From: Erpobdella octoculata
Lineage: Eukaryota; Annelida; Clitellata; Hirudinida; Erpobdellidae
Direction of reading: 5' to 3'
NCBI GenBank assembly: GCA_963978895.1
Contig: OZ022244.1
Location: 9,511,085 to 9,575,084 of the forward strand
Length of the DNA stretch: 64,000 nt
The notes under the pieces are model-generated. The model was not told the DNA's origin. It ran no database searches and saw nothing but the letters and a program-made list of their open reading frames with translations. Made by a program: the position numbers and the translations under genes. This document shows, one piece after another, positions 34,214 to 45,866 of this stretch (position 1 is the first letter of the stretch; each line of letters begins with the position of its first letter).

Positions 34214-35140
34214 TTTCACAAGGAGAATCAGTGGAGTCATTCCATAAAACAGTTGTGTTTGCCCAGGAGTCGTATACTTGCAGTGTTACAGATGGGGCAT
34301 GATGCTCCCTATTCGGGGGACATGGCTGCCAAGAGTACACGGCAGCGTATTCGACTCAGTTTTTGGTTTCCCGATATGGAGAAACAAGTTCAAACCTATT
34401 GTGAGTCGTGTCCCGTGTGCCAGTTAAGGGCACCTGTCAGAAAAAGAGATCGAGTCCCCATAACTCCCATTCCAAGGGGGGATGAACTACCATTTAACCA
34501 TTTGGTTATGGATTGTATAGGGCCCATCATTCCAGCGGGTGATAGTGTGACTATCCGACCCAAGTACAATTATGCTCTGGTTGTTGTCGATTTATTCTCT
34601 AGATGGCCGATGGCTTATCCATTAAGGTCATTAGATGCTAAGTCTGTATGTGACCGACTTTTCCATGTATTTTCAGTTCCTCGAATGGTTGGTTTTGTTT
34701 GTAGTTATTTCACTCGGAACCTACTTGCGGTTGTGAGAGATTCTTGTAATAGTGCAAAGGATGTGCCTTGGTATTTAGGTACAAAACCACCTGACTATTG
34801 GGGGAAGCAAAAGCAAAATCTCAGAATAGCCGTGAGATTTGGTGGAATTGCAGGTGATCATATTGGCAAATACTATTGTTGGGGTATGATTCGCCGGTGC
34901 GACATCGTGCCTTTGTGGATTCCCGTGGGGGGCCCGATGGTTTGTGCTTCAAAGGGACCCAGGGGAGACTACTTTCCAGTCCCCGATATCCCGAATCTGC
35001 TTCAGAAGATAGGCAGAGCACAATTCCTGAGCTGTTGGCAAATTTCCATAAAGTTACTGCACTTTCTTACGAGAAAGATTTACTCAAGTTATGCAGAATT
35101 GTTGTCTATGGTCTGGAGTCGGTCAGCAATGCTTTGCTGA
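34214..35140 (+). pseudogene. Integrase remnant
   Basis: After a TAG at 34211-34213 the frame continues with LCLPRSRILAVLQMGHD, the zinc-binding region of Gypsy integrases, including CESCPVCQ. The second His of the HHCC motif is Asp (SGDM for GHxG). The DDE core begins with LVMDCIGPI and ALVVVDLFSRWPMAYPL. Beyond VPRM the sequence loses the SDxGxxF and Glu motifs, so two catalytic acidic residues cannot be placed. The protein would insert element cDNA into the genome, but this copy cannot. Confidence 0.85.
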
Positions 35141-35406
35141 GCGCGACTTCCTTCTCAGAACCATTTGGTGTTTTGTGTTGTATTATCATTATTATATTTA
35201 GTAGCGGATTTCCTGTCTCGATTAAATTAGTTTTAGAATATCTTGGATGTGTAACTGTCAGCCCACGTCCTACTGCCATAAAAGTCACAAACTTATTTAG
35301 CCCCATTTTTGTCGATAGTTATAATAGTCCTTTTAGTTTGAATCATTTGGTGTTTTATAATGTTGCCATCAATATTATCCTTAATATATTTAGGAGACTG
35401 CATGTA

Positions 35407-35761
35407 GCAGACGTTGCAAGCTAGACAGAAGATTCTTTTATTCCGAGGGTACGGTGAGTGACCCGGTTGCTTTTGTCTCGACCGGCGGTTGCTCCTTTAA
35501 ACTCACTGATGTTTGGTAGATATGCAGACGTTGCAAGCTAGACAGAAGATTCTTTTATTCCGAGGGTACGGTGAGTGACCCGGTTGCTTTTGTCTCGACC
35601 GGCGGTTGCTCCTTTAAACTCACTGATGTTTGGTAGATAGTAGCAGACGTTGCAAGCTAGACAGAAGATTCTTTTATTCCGAGGGTACGGTGAGTGACCC
35701 GGTTGCTTTTGTCTCGACCGGCGGTTGCTCCTTTAAACTCATTGATGTTTGGTAGATAGTT
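35407..35761 (+). repeat. 118-bp tandem repeat x3 inside LTR element
   Basis: Three nearly identical units starting GCAGACGTTGCAAGC at 35407, 35524 and 35643 contain GAGTGACCCGGTTGC and CCTTTAAACTCA. They sit between the integrase remnant and the 3' UTR of the element. Confidence 0.96.
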
Positions 35762-36142
35762 TATAGAATTATCCTTATAACGTTCTTTAGTTAATTTCTT
35801 TCTTTGGGCGATCCTAGGCAATGATAAAGTGGATCGGTCGTGAGTTTTTCTTTGCAGGCTTCCAGGGAGAAGAGCGCGTCACTGAACAAAGAGCTGCAGG
35901 ACGTCTCATTTGTCCTTGCTCGGGAGGTTCTTCGACCACGTCTTTCTTTCGCGGATGGCTCTTTGCTGTCGTATCTGTTCTGGGATTTCAGGTTCCCGAG
36001 ACGAGCACCAGGAAACCCGGCGACAAAAGAAGCGCACCCAGCCAACCGGATCCACACTCAGCCAACCGGATCGACCCAGATCAAAGAATGAAGCTGTTGC
36101 CGATAACGAGAAGGATCGTTACCGACTTTGGGGGGGGAGGTA

Positions 36143-36534
36143 TGTCACGCCCGCGTAAACGCAGTGTGCGTGCCTGGCCCTATATCTTTGGAATTTCCGG
36201 CGTAGGTGGTAAAAGGGGTATTGCACAACGTTGCGCGTTCTGATTGTTGCGCGAATGTTTGAATATTTTAGCCTGTAGCCTGTAGCCTGGAGGGCTTGTA
36301 TATATAAGGCTGTTGCGATCTATTTTGGTTGTTCGCCATTGTTCGCCATGTTTGATAGAACTTGAAACTGTTTTTTGTCTGTCGTGTTGTTGGTGATAGT
36401 TTTCAATAATCTTGAACTGTATTCGTTAATAAAACAACTAATAATATCTAAGAGTGTCTTTAACTTTATTACGATAGTTAGTCGTCTTGAATTTCTCCAG
36501 CAGTATCGACTATCGCAAAGGCGGAGTCGTGACA
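36143..36534 (+). repeat. 3' LTR (392 bp)
   Basis: It matches the 5' LTR closely, with a 16-bp insertion (duplication around GTTGCGCG near 36230-36250). It is preceded by the polypurine tract. Both LTRs share nearly all positions, so the insertion is young. Confidence 0.93.
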
Positions 36535-36748
36535 TTGAACTCTTGTGGTGGCAGCGGTGGGATTGTCAATTCGGTACATCGATCAGTTTGTGTGAGATTT
36601 GTCCTGGGTGATAGAGTTCATCGAGTTGGTGAAGTTCTACCAAGTTTGGAGATCTGACGACTTTGGCGGTATACAGTGGTTTTGGCGGGATCAGCGGAAT
36701 TCGACCGGGATCTGCAAAACCGACTAGGGATTCGACGCAAATCGACCA
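36535..36748 (+). repeat. Copy of element leader after the 3' LTR
   Basis: The stretch matches 31395-31608, the sequence that normally follows the 5' LTR, with a few substitutions. Its presence downstream of a 3' LTR is abnormal. Confidence 0.95.
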
Positions 36749-36818
36749 TTTATTACGATAGTTAGTCGTCTTGAATTTCTCCAGCAGTATTGACTATCGC
36801 AAAGGCGGAGTCGTGACA
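36749..36818 (+). repeat. Partial LTR (last 70 bp)
   Basis: It matches 31325-31394, the LTR 3' end, finishing with CGTGACA directly before the ACAAA target duplication. Confidence 0.95.
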
Positions 36819-36823
36819 ACAAA

Positions 36824-37246
36824 CTTATCGACTTCAGATCTTTTGTCAACTTGCACTGCACACGACGGTTCCGGAACTCCGTAAACGATAACATTTTTTT
36901 TCCTTTTCTCTCTATCATTCAGTTCATTCATGGAAGCATTCACAACTACTAACTGCGCAGCTGGCTGTTTTGATTTTCCGCCACCTGATTTAACTACCTG
37001 AACCCAATCGTTACCGATAGTCGGAGGTTGCAATGATGATTTTGCTGCTGGTAATTCGGTGGTCAGCTTCTTGATTACAGTTAGATTGTCTTTATCTTTG
37101 GTCTCTAGGAGCGTGACTCGCTCGGACAGCGATAAAACCAGAGAAGAAATCTTGCCGCACCACTCATGAAGAACTTTTGAGGATAATGAGTGGTTACCTT
37201 GTCCGAGACTCGGCCAGTTTTTTTCCAACAGAAAATCTGTATCCAT
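36824..37246 (-). pseudogene. LINE ORF1, N-terminal part
   Basis: The N-terminal half of a LINE RNA-binding ORF1 protein starts with ATG at 37246. It has a leucine-rich, coiled-coil-like stretch ([14 protein letters not shown]) and the start of an RRM-like region ([16 protein letters not shown]) as in CR1/Jockey ORF1. The frame runs into the LTR inserted at 36818. The rest of the protein resumes at 31018. ORF1 proteins of this kind coat the LINE RNA. Confidence 0.82.
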
Positions 37247-37292
37247 GTTGAATATGTCGATGCGTGAAAAAAATTTATAGTCCTTTACACCA

Positions 37293-37544
<252 letters not shown>

Positions 37545-37609
37545 TAAATATATGTATATATATAATATAATAAATATATTATATATTATTTATTATATAT
37601 TATATTATA

Positions 37610-38435
37610 TATTATCTATATATATAAAAGAACATTTCCTGACTGACTGACTGACTGACTGACTGACAGATGACTGACTGATAATCAACGCCGAGCTCAA
37701 ACGCCTCATCCTAGGAACGTGAAATTTGGAACTTATATTACTTTTATAGCGTAGACATCCGCTAAGAAAGGATTTTTGAAAATTTTGCTCCTGAGGGGAA
37801 AAAACTGGAAAACAAACTTTTTTCTAAAACAATGTATATCTCGAAAACCAAAAATGAGGAGATTTTGAAATTTGGTATATAGATTCTTTTTGAAAAATAA
37901 AAAGATACGTGTTTCACCATTTTTGAAAATTTGGTTTCCCGGACCTCAAATGTGGGTTGGAAAATTGGGTTATTTGGTTTTTAAAGTAGCTTCTACTCAG
38001 AAACTGTTACTGCTACAGGAGTAAAAATTAGTATTTAGTTTCTACTCCAAAAATAATGAAATACGTGTTTTAGCATTTTTTGAAAATTTGGTTTCCAGGA
38101 CTTCAAATGTGGGGTGGAAAATAGGGCTAATTGTCTTCTATAGTAACTGCTACTCAAAAACAGTAAATACCACAGATGTAAAAAATTATTATTTAGTTTC
38201 TTTTCTAAAAATAAAGATATACGTGCTTTACCATTTTTTACAAATTTGGTTTCCCGGACCTCAAATGTGGGTTGGAAAATTGGGTTATTTGGTTTTTAAA
38301 GTAGCTTCTACTCAAAAACTGTTAATGTTACAAAAGTAAAAATTAGTATTTAGTTTCTACTCTAAAAATAATGATATACGGGTTTCACAATTTATTGAAA
38401 ATTTGGTTTCCAGGACTTCAAATGTGGGGTGGATA
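37610..38435 (-). repeat. GTCA-ending dispersed repeat, copy B
   Basis: This is the reverse complement of copy A (1345-2180), with very high similarity over its whole length, including the four alternating subunits of about 157 bp. Its far end joins the same 7-bp satellite, as in copy A. Confidence 0.93.
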
Positions 38436-38565
38436 TATATATTATATATTATACATTATAGATTATATATTATCTATTATATATTATCTATTATACATTA
38501 TATATTATACATTATATATTATACATTATATATTATATATTATACATTATATATTATATATATTA
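38436..38565. repeat. 7-bp satellite (ATTATAY), short array
   Basis: Units of TATATAT/ATTATAC type, the same satellite as 1-1344 in reverse orientation. Confidence 0.93.
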
Positions 38566-39532
38566 TAGCGGGGTTACCCGGCGTTGCCCGGGGTTTTTAG
38601 AGGTTTTTCTAATGTTTGTCCCTCTCGCTCCCGTTTCCTTCTCCACTTTCCCGTTTTCGTCGCGTTCCCGGTCGCTTTTCCGCTCTCGGTCGTTTTCCAG
38701 CTCCCGGTCGCTTTCCCGCTCAGAAGTTTTGTTATCGATTTTCTCTCTTGCTCGCGTTTCCTTCCAAGCTTGCTCTCCCGATTCCAGTCGCTTTCCGCGT
38801 TCCCGGTCGCTTTCCGCGTTCCCGGTCGCTTTCCCGTTCCCGGTCGCTTTCCCGTTCCCGGTCGCTTTCCCGTTCCCGGTGGCTTTTCCGTTCCCGGTCG
38901 CTTTCCCGTTCCCGGTCGCTTTCCCGTTCCCGGTCGCTTTCCCGTTCCCGGTCGCTTTCCCGTTCCCGGTCGCTTTCCCGTTCCCGGTCGCTTTCCCGTT
39001 CCCGCTCACGCTTGCTCTCCCGTTCCCGGTCATGCTTGCTCTCCCATTCCCGGTCATGGTTGCTCTCCCGTTCACGCTCATTTTTTCTTTTCCATTCTTT
39101 CATAACTTCTGTTAGCCTATAAAACGTAAAGTAGATTTGCTAAGACTATATATATATATATATATGAATGTTTGTGGGTTAGTTTGTCTATTATAGAAAC
39201 GGGAAAGCGACCCGGAACGGACAGCGAGCGGGAACGGAAAAGCAAGCGTGAGCGGGAATGGGAGAGCAAACGTGAGCGGGAAAGCGACCGGGAGTGGTAA
39301 AGCAACCGGGAGCGGGAAAGCGACCGGGAGCGGGAAAGCGACCGGGAGCGGGAAAGCGACCGGGAGCGGGAAAGCGACCGGGAGCGGGAAAGCGACCGGG
39401 AGCGGGAAAACGACCGAAAACGGGAAAGCGAACGGGAGTGGGAAAGCAGGTGGGAAAGGAAACGGGAGAGAAAGAGACAAACATTAGAAAAACCTCTAAA
39501 AAACCCGGGCAACGCCGGGTATCTCCGCTAGT
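38566..39532. repeat. Inverted ACTAGC-head pair with 18-bp minisatellite arms, unit 1
   Basis: A head (CTAGCGGGGTTACCCGGC, 38566) leads into an 18-bp minisatellite (CGGTCGCTTTCCCGTTCC, to about 39070), a short unique centre with a small TA tract (39100-39200), then the inverted minisatellite and an inverted head ending at 39532. Six-frame open frames (SRSRSL, FPVPGR, GNGKAT, RERESD repeats) arise because the 18-mer has no stop in most frames and are not genes. Confidence 0.9.
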
Positions 39533-39620
39533 ACATACATAAACACACACACAGACACACATACATGCACATACACATACATACATACACACATACATAC
39601 GCACATACATATATATATAG

Positions 39621-39804
39621 TTCCCGCTCGCTCACCCGCTCCGCTCCGCTCATTTTGTGACGGATTTCAAATTTTTTTTTTATTTGACTTTCCCCTTGAC
39701 TCTCAAGGTTGTGTGAAAATTTCATTACGATCGGATGAATGGTGTAGCAATGCCTAAAGGACATTAACATACATAAATACAAACATTCATTTTTATATAT
39801 ATAG
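39621..39804 (+). repeat. Dispersed repeat tail unit, copy 1
   Basis: It begins GTTCCCGCTCGCTCACCCG and ends AAACATTCATTTTTATATAT plus ATAGA, containing TTGACTCTCAAGGTTGTG and ATTACGATCGGATGA. Further copies lie at 40401-40586, 41887-42080 and 43495-43730, all in the same orientation. Confidence 0.92.
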
Positions 39805-39820
39805 ATATTTTCTATTTAAA

Positions 39821-40320
<500 letters not shown>

Positions 40321-40400
40321 TAAACACAGACACAGACACACATACATGCACATACACATACATACATACACACATACATACGCACATACATATATATATA

Positions 40401-40586
40401 GTTCCCGCTCGCTCACCCGCTCCGCTCCGCTCATTTTGTGACGGATTTCAAAATTTTTTTTTTTTTTTGATTTTCATTGACTCTCAAGGTTGTGTGAAAA
40501 TTTCATTACGATCGGATGAAGGGTGTAGCAATGCATAAAGGACATTAACATACATAAATACAAACATTCATTTTTATATATATAGA
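40401..40586 (+). repeat. Dispersed repeat tail unit, copy 2
   Basis: Near-identical to 39621-39804. It joins the next ACTAGC head directly, sharing the bases TATATAGA. Confidence 0.92.
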
Positions 40587-41587
40587 CTAGCGGGGTTACC
40601 CGGCGTTGCCCGGGGTTTTTAGAGGTTTTTCTAATGTTTGTCTCTCTCGCTCCCGTTCCCTTCTCCACTTTCCCGTTTTCGTAGCGTTCCCGGTCGCTTT
40701 TCCGCTCTCGGTCGTTTTCCAGCTCCCGTTCGCTTTCCCGCTCAGAAGTTCTGTTATCGATTTTCTCTCTTGCTCGCGTTTCCTTCCAAGCTTGCTCTCC
40801 CGATTCCAGTCGCTTTCCGCGTTCCCGGTCGCTTTCCGCGTTCCCGGTCGCTTTCCGCGTTCCCGGTCGCTTTCCCGTTCCCGGTCGCTTTCCCGTTCCC
40901 GGTCGCTTTCCCGTTCCCGGTCGCTTTCCCGTTCCCGGTCGCTTTCCCGTTCCCGGTCGCTTTCCCGTTCCCGGTCGCTTTCCCGTTTCCGGTCGCTTTC
41001 CCGTTCCCGCTCACGCTTGCTCTCCCGTTCCCGGTCATGCTTGCTCTCCCATTCCCGGTCACGGTAGCTCTCCCGTTCCCGTTTCCGTTCCCGCTCATTT
41101 TCTCTTTTACATTCTTTCATAACTTCTGTTAGCCTATAAAACGCAAAATAGATTTGCTAAGACTATATATATATATATATGAATGTTTGTGGGTTAGTTT
41201 GTCTATTATAGAAACGGGAAAGCACCCGGAACGGACAGCGAGCGGGAACAGAAAAGCAAGCGTGAGCATGAATGGGAGAGCAAACGTGAGCGGGAACGGG
41301 GCAGCGACCGGGACGGGAAAACGACCGGGAGCGGGAAAGCGACCGGGAGCGGGAAAGCGACCGGGAGCGGGAAAGCGACCGGGAGCGGGAAAGCGACCGG
41401 GAGCGGGAAAGCGACCGGGAGCGGGAAAGCGACCGGGAGCGGGAAAGCGACCGGCAGTGGGAAAACGACCGAAAACGGAAAAGCTAACAGGAGTGGGAAA
41501 GCAGGTGGGAAAGGAAACGGGAGAGAAAGAGACAAACATTAGAAAAACCTCTAAAAAACCTGGGCAACGCCGGGTATCTCCGCTAGT
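40586..41587. repeat. Inverted ACTAGC-head pair with 18-bp minisatellite arms, unit 2
   Basis: Same architecture as unit 1 (38566-39532): head, 18-bp minisatellite (to about 41075), short unique centre near 41130-41200, inverted minisatellite and inverted head ending CGCTAG at 41587. The two units together with the tail repeats are a segmental duplication. Confidence 0.9.
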
Positions 41588-41657
41588 ACATACATAAACA
41601 CACACACACAGACACACATACATGCACATACACATACATACATACACACATACATAC

Positions 41658-41819
41658 AACTCCGCCTCGCTAATTGCGAGCCAGTCCCAAGCCTGGAGAA
41701 AGGAGGAGGGAAAAGTAAGAAGGATCAAATTCTGATCCACGACAGGAAGTGCTTTAGTCTAGAATTCCTACATACAGCCATTAGAGTCTTAAAACACTTG
41801 GTGTAAAGGACTATAAACT

Positions 41820-41855
<36 letters not shown>
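41658..41855 (+). mobile_element. Poly(A) retroposon (SINE-like)
   Basis: A 198-bp insertion with a 3' run of about 30 A and a perfect 12-bp target duplication (ACACATACATAC, 41646-41657 and 41856-41867) interrupts the tail repeat. The last non-A segment, ACTTGGTGTAAAGGACTATA, equals the 5' leader of the LINE at 37268-37292 (minus). No clear tRNA A or B box is seen. The intact poly(A) indicates a recent event. Confidence 0.85.
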
Positions 41856-41856
<1 letters not shown>

Positions 41857-41886
41857 ACATACATACGCACATACATATATATATAG

Positions 41887-42080
41887 TTCCCGCTCGCTCA
41901 CCCGCTCCGCTCCGCTCATTTTGTAACGGATTTCAAAAAATTTTTTTTTCTTTTTGATTTTCATTGACTCTCAAGGTTGTGTGAAAATTTCATTACGATC
42001 GGATGAATGGTGTAGCAATGCATAAAGGACATTAACATACATAAATACATATATACAAACATTCATTTTTATATATATAG
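41887..42080 (+). repeat. Dispersed repeat tail unit, copy 3
   Basis: Third copy of the tail unit, with the retroposon inserted just upstream of it. Confidence 0.92.
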
Positions 42081-42082
42081 AT

Positions 42083-42256
42083 ATATTATACATTATACAT
42101 TATATATTATACATTATACATTATATATTATAAGTTATACATTATATATTATATATTATATATTATATATTATACATTATATATTATACATTATATATTA
42201 TTTATTATATATTATACATTATATATTATATATTATATATTACATATTATATATTA
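42083..42256. repeat. 7-bp satellite, third array
   Basis: ATTATAC/ATTATAT units, ending at another ACTAGC head. Confidence 0.92.
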
Positions 42257-42258
42257 TA

Positions 42259-42640
42259 CTAGCGGGGGTGCCCGGCGTTGCCCGGGTTTTTAGAGGTTTT
42301 TCTAATGTTTGTCTCTCTCGCTCAGGTTTCCTTCCCCGCTTGCTTTCCCGTTCCCGTTTGCTTTCCCGTTCTCGGTCGCTTTCCCGTTCCCGGCCGCTTT
42401 CTAGCTTCCGGTCGTTTTTCCGCTCCTGTTTCCTCTCCCGTTCCCGTTCCCGGTCGCCTTTCCCGTTCCCGCTCACGCTTGCTCTCCCGTTCTTGCTCAT
42501 GCTTGCTCTCCCATTCCCGTTCTCGATCGAAAGGGAATGCGACCGAGAATAGGAAAGCTACCGGGAGCGGGAAAGCAATCGGGAGCGGGAAAGCGACCAG
42601 GAACGGGAAAGCGGAGAAGGAAATGGGAGCGAGCAAGAGG
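42259..42640. repeat. ACTAGC-head repeat with short inverted minisatellite
   Basis: The head CTAGCGGGGGTGCCCGGC is followed by a degenerate 18-bp minisatellite that switches orientation near 42520-42535. It is a shorter relative of the two large inverted pairs. Confidence 0.82.
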
Positions 42641-42689
42641 TTTACCTAATGCGTTTCTTTTTCGCTCCGTTTTCTTCCCGCTTGCGCTC

Positions 42690-42828
42690 CCGCTCCAGGT
42701 CGTTATACGTTCCTTGTCGCTTTCCTGCTCATTTTTTCGCTCTCATTCCCCCCCCCCTAGATCCGATTCTACAAACATACATACAAACATACATACATAC
42801 ATACATACATACATGCATACATACATAC

Positions 42829-42859
<31 letters not shown>

Positions 42860-43124
42860 CATACATACATACATACATACATACATACATACATACATAC
42901 ATAGATACATACACACATACATAGATACATACACACATACATACATACATACATACATACATACATACATACATACATACATACATACATACATACATAC
43001 ACACATACATACATACATACATACATAGATACATACACACTCCCGCTCCCGGTCGTTATCCGTTCCCTGTCGCTTTCCCGCTCATTCTTTCGCTCTCAGT
43101 TGCCCCCCCCTAGATCCGATTCTA
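42690..43124. repeat. CATA tract between two copies of a TAGATCCGATTCTAC block
   Basis: The block from GCTCCCGCTCC to CCCTAGATCCGATTCTAC occurs at 42690-42775 and again at 43040-43124. CATA repeats with TAGATA variants lie between. Confidence 0.88.
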
Positions 43125-43480
43125 CATACATACATACATACTACATACATACATACATACATACATACATACATACACACACATACATACTTTTAATGAG
43201 CATTTAGTGCCGAAATATTGTAAAAAACACATACATACATACATACATACATACATACATACATACATACATACATACATACATACATACATACATACAT
43301 ACATACATACATACATAAACACAGACACACATACATGCACATACACATACATACATACATACATACATACATACATACATACATACATACATACATACAT
43401 ACATACATACATACATACATACATACATACATACATACATACATACATACATACAAACATACATACGCACATACGCACAT
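43125..43480. repeat. (CATA)n microsatellite
   Basis: Interrupted CATA tract with CACA variants. Confidence 0.97.
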
Positions 43481-43494
43481 ACATATATATATAG

Positions 43495-43730
43495 TTCCCG
43501 CTCGCTCACCCGCTCCGCTCCGTTTATTTTGTGACGGATTTTAAAAAAAAATTTTCTAAGTTTGATTCCCCTTGACTCTCAAGGTTGTGTGAAAATTTTA
43601 TTACGATCGGATGAATGGTGTAGCAATGCATAAAGGACATGAATATATACATATACATATATATATATACATATATATATACTTATATACATATATACAT
43701 ATATACAAACATTCATTTTTATATATATAG
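43495..43730 (+). repeat. Dispersed repeat tail unit, copy 4
   Basis: Fourth tail unit, with extra TATACATA sequence before the terminal ATTCATTTTTATATAT. Confidence 0.88.
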
Positions 43731-43739
43731 ATATATATT

Positions 43740-45640
43740 ATATATTATATTATAGGCTAGATTAGTTAACTCTAATGAGTATTGCGTACCCTAATTGAAC
43801 AAAAAACATAAAACAACTAAATGAAACATTTAGCAATTTTACTGGTTTAAACGAATCATTGCAGCAATAAAATGAAAAATAGGTTAATTTAATAAATTAA
43901 TCATTTATTTAATAAATTTTTTAAAAGCTGTTTAAAATGTCCATAAAATTCAGTTAAATAAATAAAACTCAATAGAAATTATTAAAACTTAATCAAATTT
44001 ATTAAAACTCAATAGAAATTAATAAAACTCAATAGAATTTATTAAAACACAATAGAATTTATATAAAACACAATAGAATTTATATAAAACACAATAGAAT
44101 TTATATAAAACTCAATGATACTCAACAAAACTCAAACCGACGAAAAAAAATCGGTTCTCTTCAAATTCATTAAAGTATTTTGCACTCACTCAAGTTGTTG
44201 ACAGACACTTTCAAATAATTTCAATTTTTAGAGTATAAATAAGAAATAATAAACAGAAATAAAATAAACACAGTAATTTTAAATACTACTTCCTGTTAAT
44301 AGAACAATTTTTTAAACTTGAAAACCTGTTTAACCTTTGAAATGGATCATCCAATTAAAAAGTCAACTCATTTAAAACGTACACTCAGCTGCATAAGAAG
44401 ATCTTTTGAAAGAATTTTCTGCAGCAAATCAAAACGAACAATTTTTGAATTTGAAATAAAAATATTTAATTCTACTAAAATATTTAGATGCGTTTCTTTA
44501 CACATAAAAATTCAACATAGGTGGTCATCTGCAGTCAGTCCCTGAAGGAGGTTGAATGACTCATTTTATTTTATATTCTTTTTTTCATTACTGCATTAAA
44601 TTTACATGCTTTCAAAAGAAAAATTTTATTTTGCCCGCTGATGGAAATTTTGGCAACTTTTTAATTCTTCCATAGAAAAATTTATTTTTAAATGTCTGAA
44701 GGCTTGTTTGAGTAATCAAGGAAATGGATTTCCTGTAGAAGTTGGCAAATATTTTAAGATCTCAAATTTTCGGAGGCGAAAAAATGGAAGAAAGTGAATC
44801 TCAATGGAAACTTTTGGAAACAATCAGTGATTTTTTGTTATTTATTTATTCGTTAGTTTGTTCGTCAGTTAAATTTGTTTGTTTATTCATCCATTTATTT
44901 ATCAAATCCGTTATTTTGTCTAAGTATGAACTGCATGGAAAAATATAAACTAAATTTTTTTCAAAATGAAGAAATTCTGATGTTAAAAATCGATGTTGAA
45001 CCTCAGAATTGGATTAAGTGCAAAAGTAGAGACAACGATAATGATGATAACGATGACCACGACGCGACGACGATGATGATGATGACGACGACGATGACGA
45101 CGATGATGATAATGATGATAACAATACTCTGTTGTTATGCAAAATATGAAAAAACGCCTCCGGTTGAACAAATTTAATTCAAGATTTAATTTTCAGCGAG
45201 GTTACTGGCGTGCAAAATCAATGATCACAAAACACGTTCGGATTAAATTATAAAATTGAAAAAAGAAAAAATATGTTTACATAAATTTAGTTCATATTTA
45301 ATTAAATCACAAAAACATTAAACTGTTAAATGGTTAGTTATCTTTATACAGTTTAACATTTCAATTTTGTATTTTCATATAAATTATTTTGTTGAATTTT
45401 TTTATACAACTTTATTTTCAACTTTGTTGAATCAACTCATAAAATAAATATAAGATAAAACTATCATCATCATTATCATTAGCATATTGAAATAAATTTC
45501 AATAACTGCAAACAAACAAGCTCCATGGTTACCAGACGACGTTGGAGATCCCAACTACAGCAAAAGAAATTCTATGACTAAAGATCTTCACCAATAAATA
45601 TTAAACACACCTAATCCAGGTAAAAGTCACCCGACCATGT
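43740..45640. other. No recognisable gene; small tandem repeats
   Basis: The stretch is AT-rich. A 22-24-bp tandem repeat (AATAGAATTTATATAAAAC) lies at about 43955-44115 and a GAY trinucleotide tract at about 45035-45120. A 69-codon frame from the ATG at 44342 (MDHPIKKSTHLKR...) is basic with no recognised domain or context, so it is not called a gene. Confidence 0.5.
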
Positions 45641-45658
45641 GACATACAGGTGAGTTTT

Positions 45659-45752
45659 GTGGTACTACAATATTTTATTTGTGGTACTGCAATACTTTAT
45701 TTTGTGGTACTATAATCCTTTATTTTGTGGTACTACAATAGTTTATTTTTTA
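45659..45752. repeat. 23-bp tandem repeat x4
   Basis: Four units of GTGGTACTACAATAKTTTAT. Confidence 0.93.
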
Positions 45753-45866
45753 TTTGGTCAATAATGGAACGTTTGATATTTAAAATATAAATTTGATCTA
45801 ATTTGATATCAAAACAATTTTATGGCTCTATGGGAATTGATTTCTTCATTTCTTTACTCTGTTTAA

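Larger units (their letters stand above)
31019..36818 (+). mobile_element. Gypsy-like LTR element without reverse transcriptase
   Basis: The element is bounded by TGTCACG...CGTGACA termini and a 5-bp ACAAA target duplication (31014-31018 and 36819-36823). The order is 5' LTR, leader, gag, CCHC knuckle, aspartic protease, a tandem-repeat spacer, integrase, a 118-bp triple repeat, a polypurine tract (GGGGGGGGAGG at 36130-36140), 3' LTR, then a leader copy and a partial LTR. No RT/RNase H coding is found in the roughly 700 bp between protease and integrase. Stops and frameshifts interrupt all genes. Confidence 0.9.
27531..37292 (-). mobile_element. CR1/Jockey-type LINE, split by an LTR element
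   Basis: This is a minus-strand LINE with ORF1, ORF2 and a short 3' UTR ending in a GAATTT-rich tail. Its 5' end (37292) and 3' end (27531) both adjoin TA microsatellites. A Gypsy-like element (31019-36818) sits inside ORF1 with a 5-bp ACAAA duplication. The LINE parts are 36819-37292 and 27531-31018. The 5' leader contains ACTTGGTGTAAAGGACTATA, which recurs in the retroposon at 41658-41855. Confidence 0.9.

Noticed and set aside
34876..35424. 182-codon frame overlapping the integrase end (possible env-like gene)
   Set aside because: No signal peptide, fusion-type or transmembrane architecture could be recognised. It overlaps decayed integrase sequence and reads into the 118-bp repeats.
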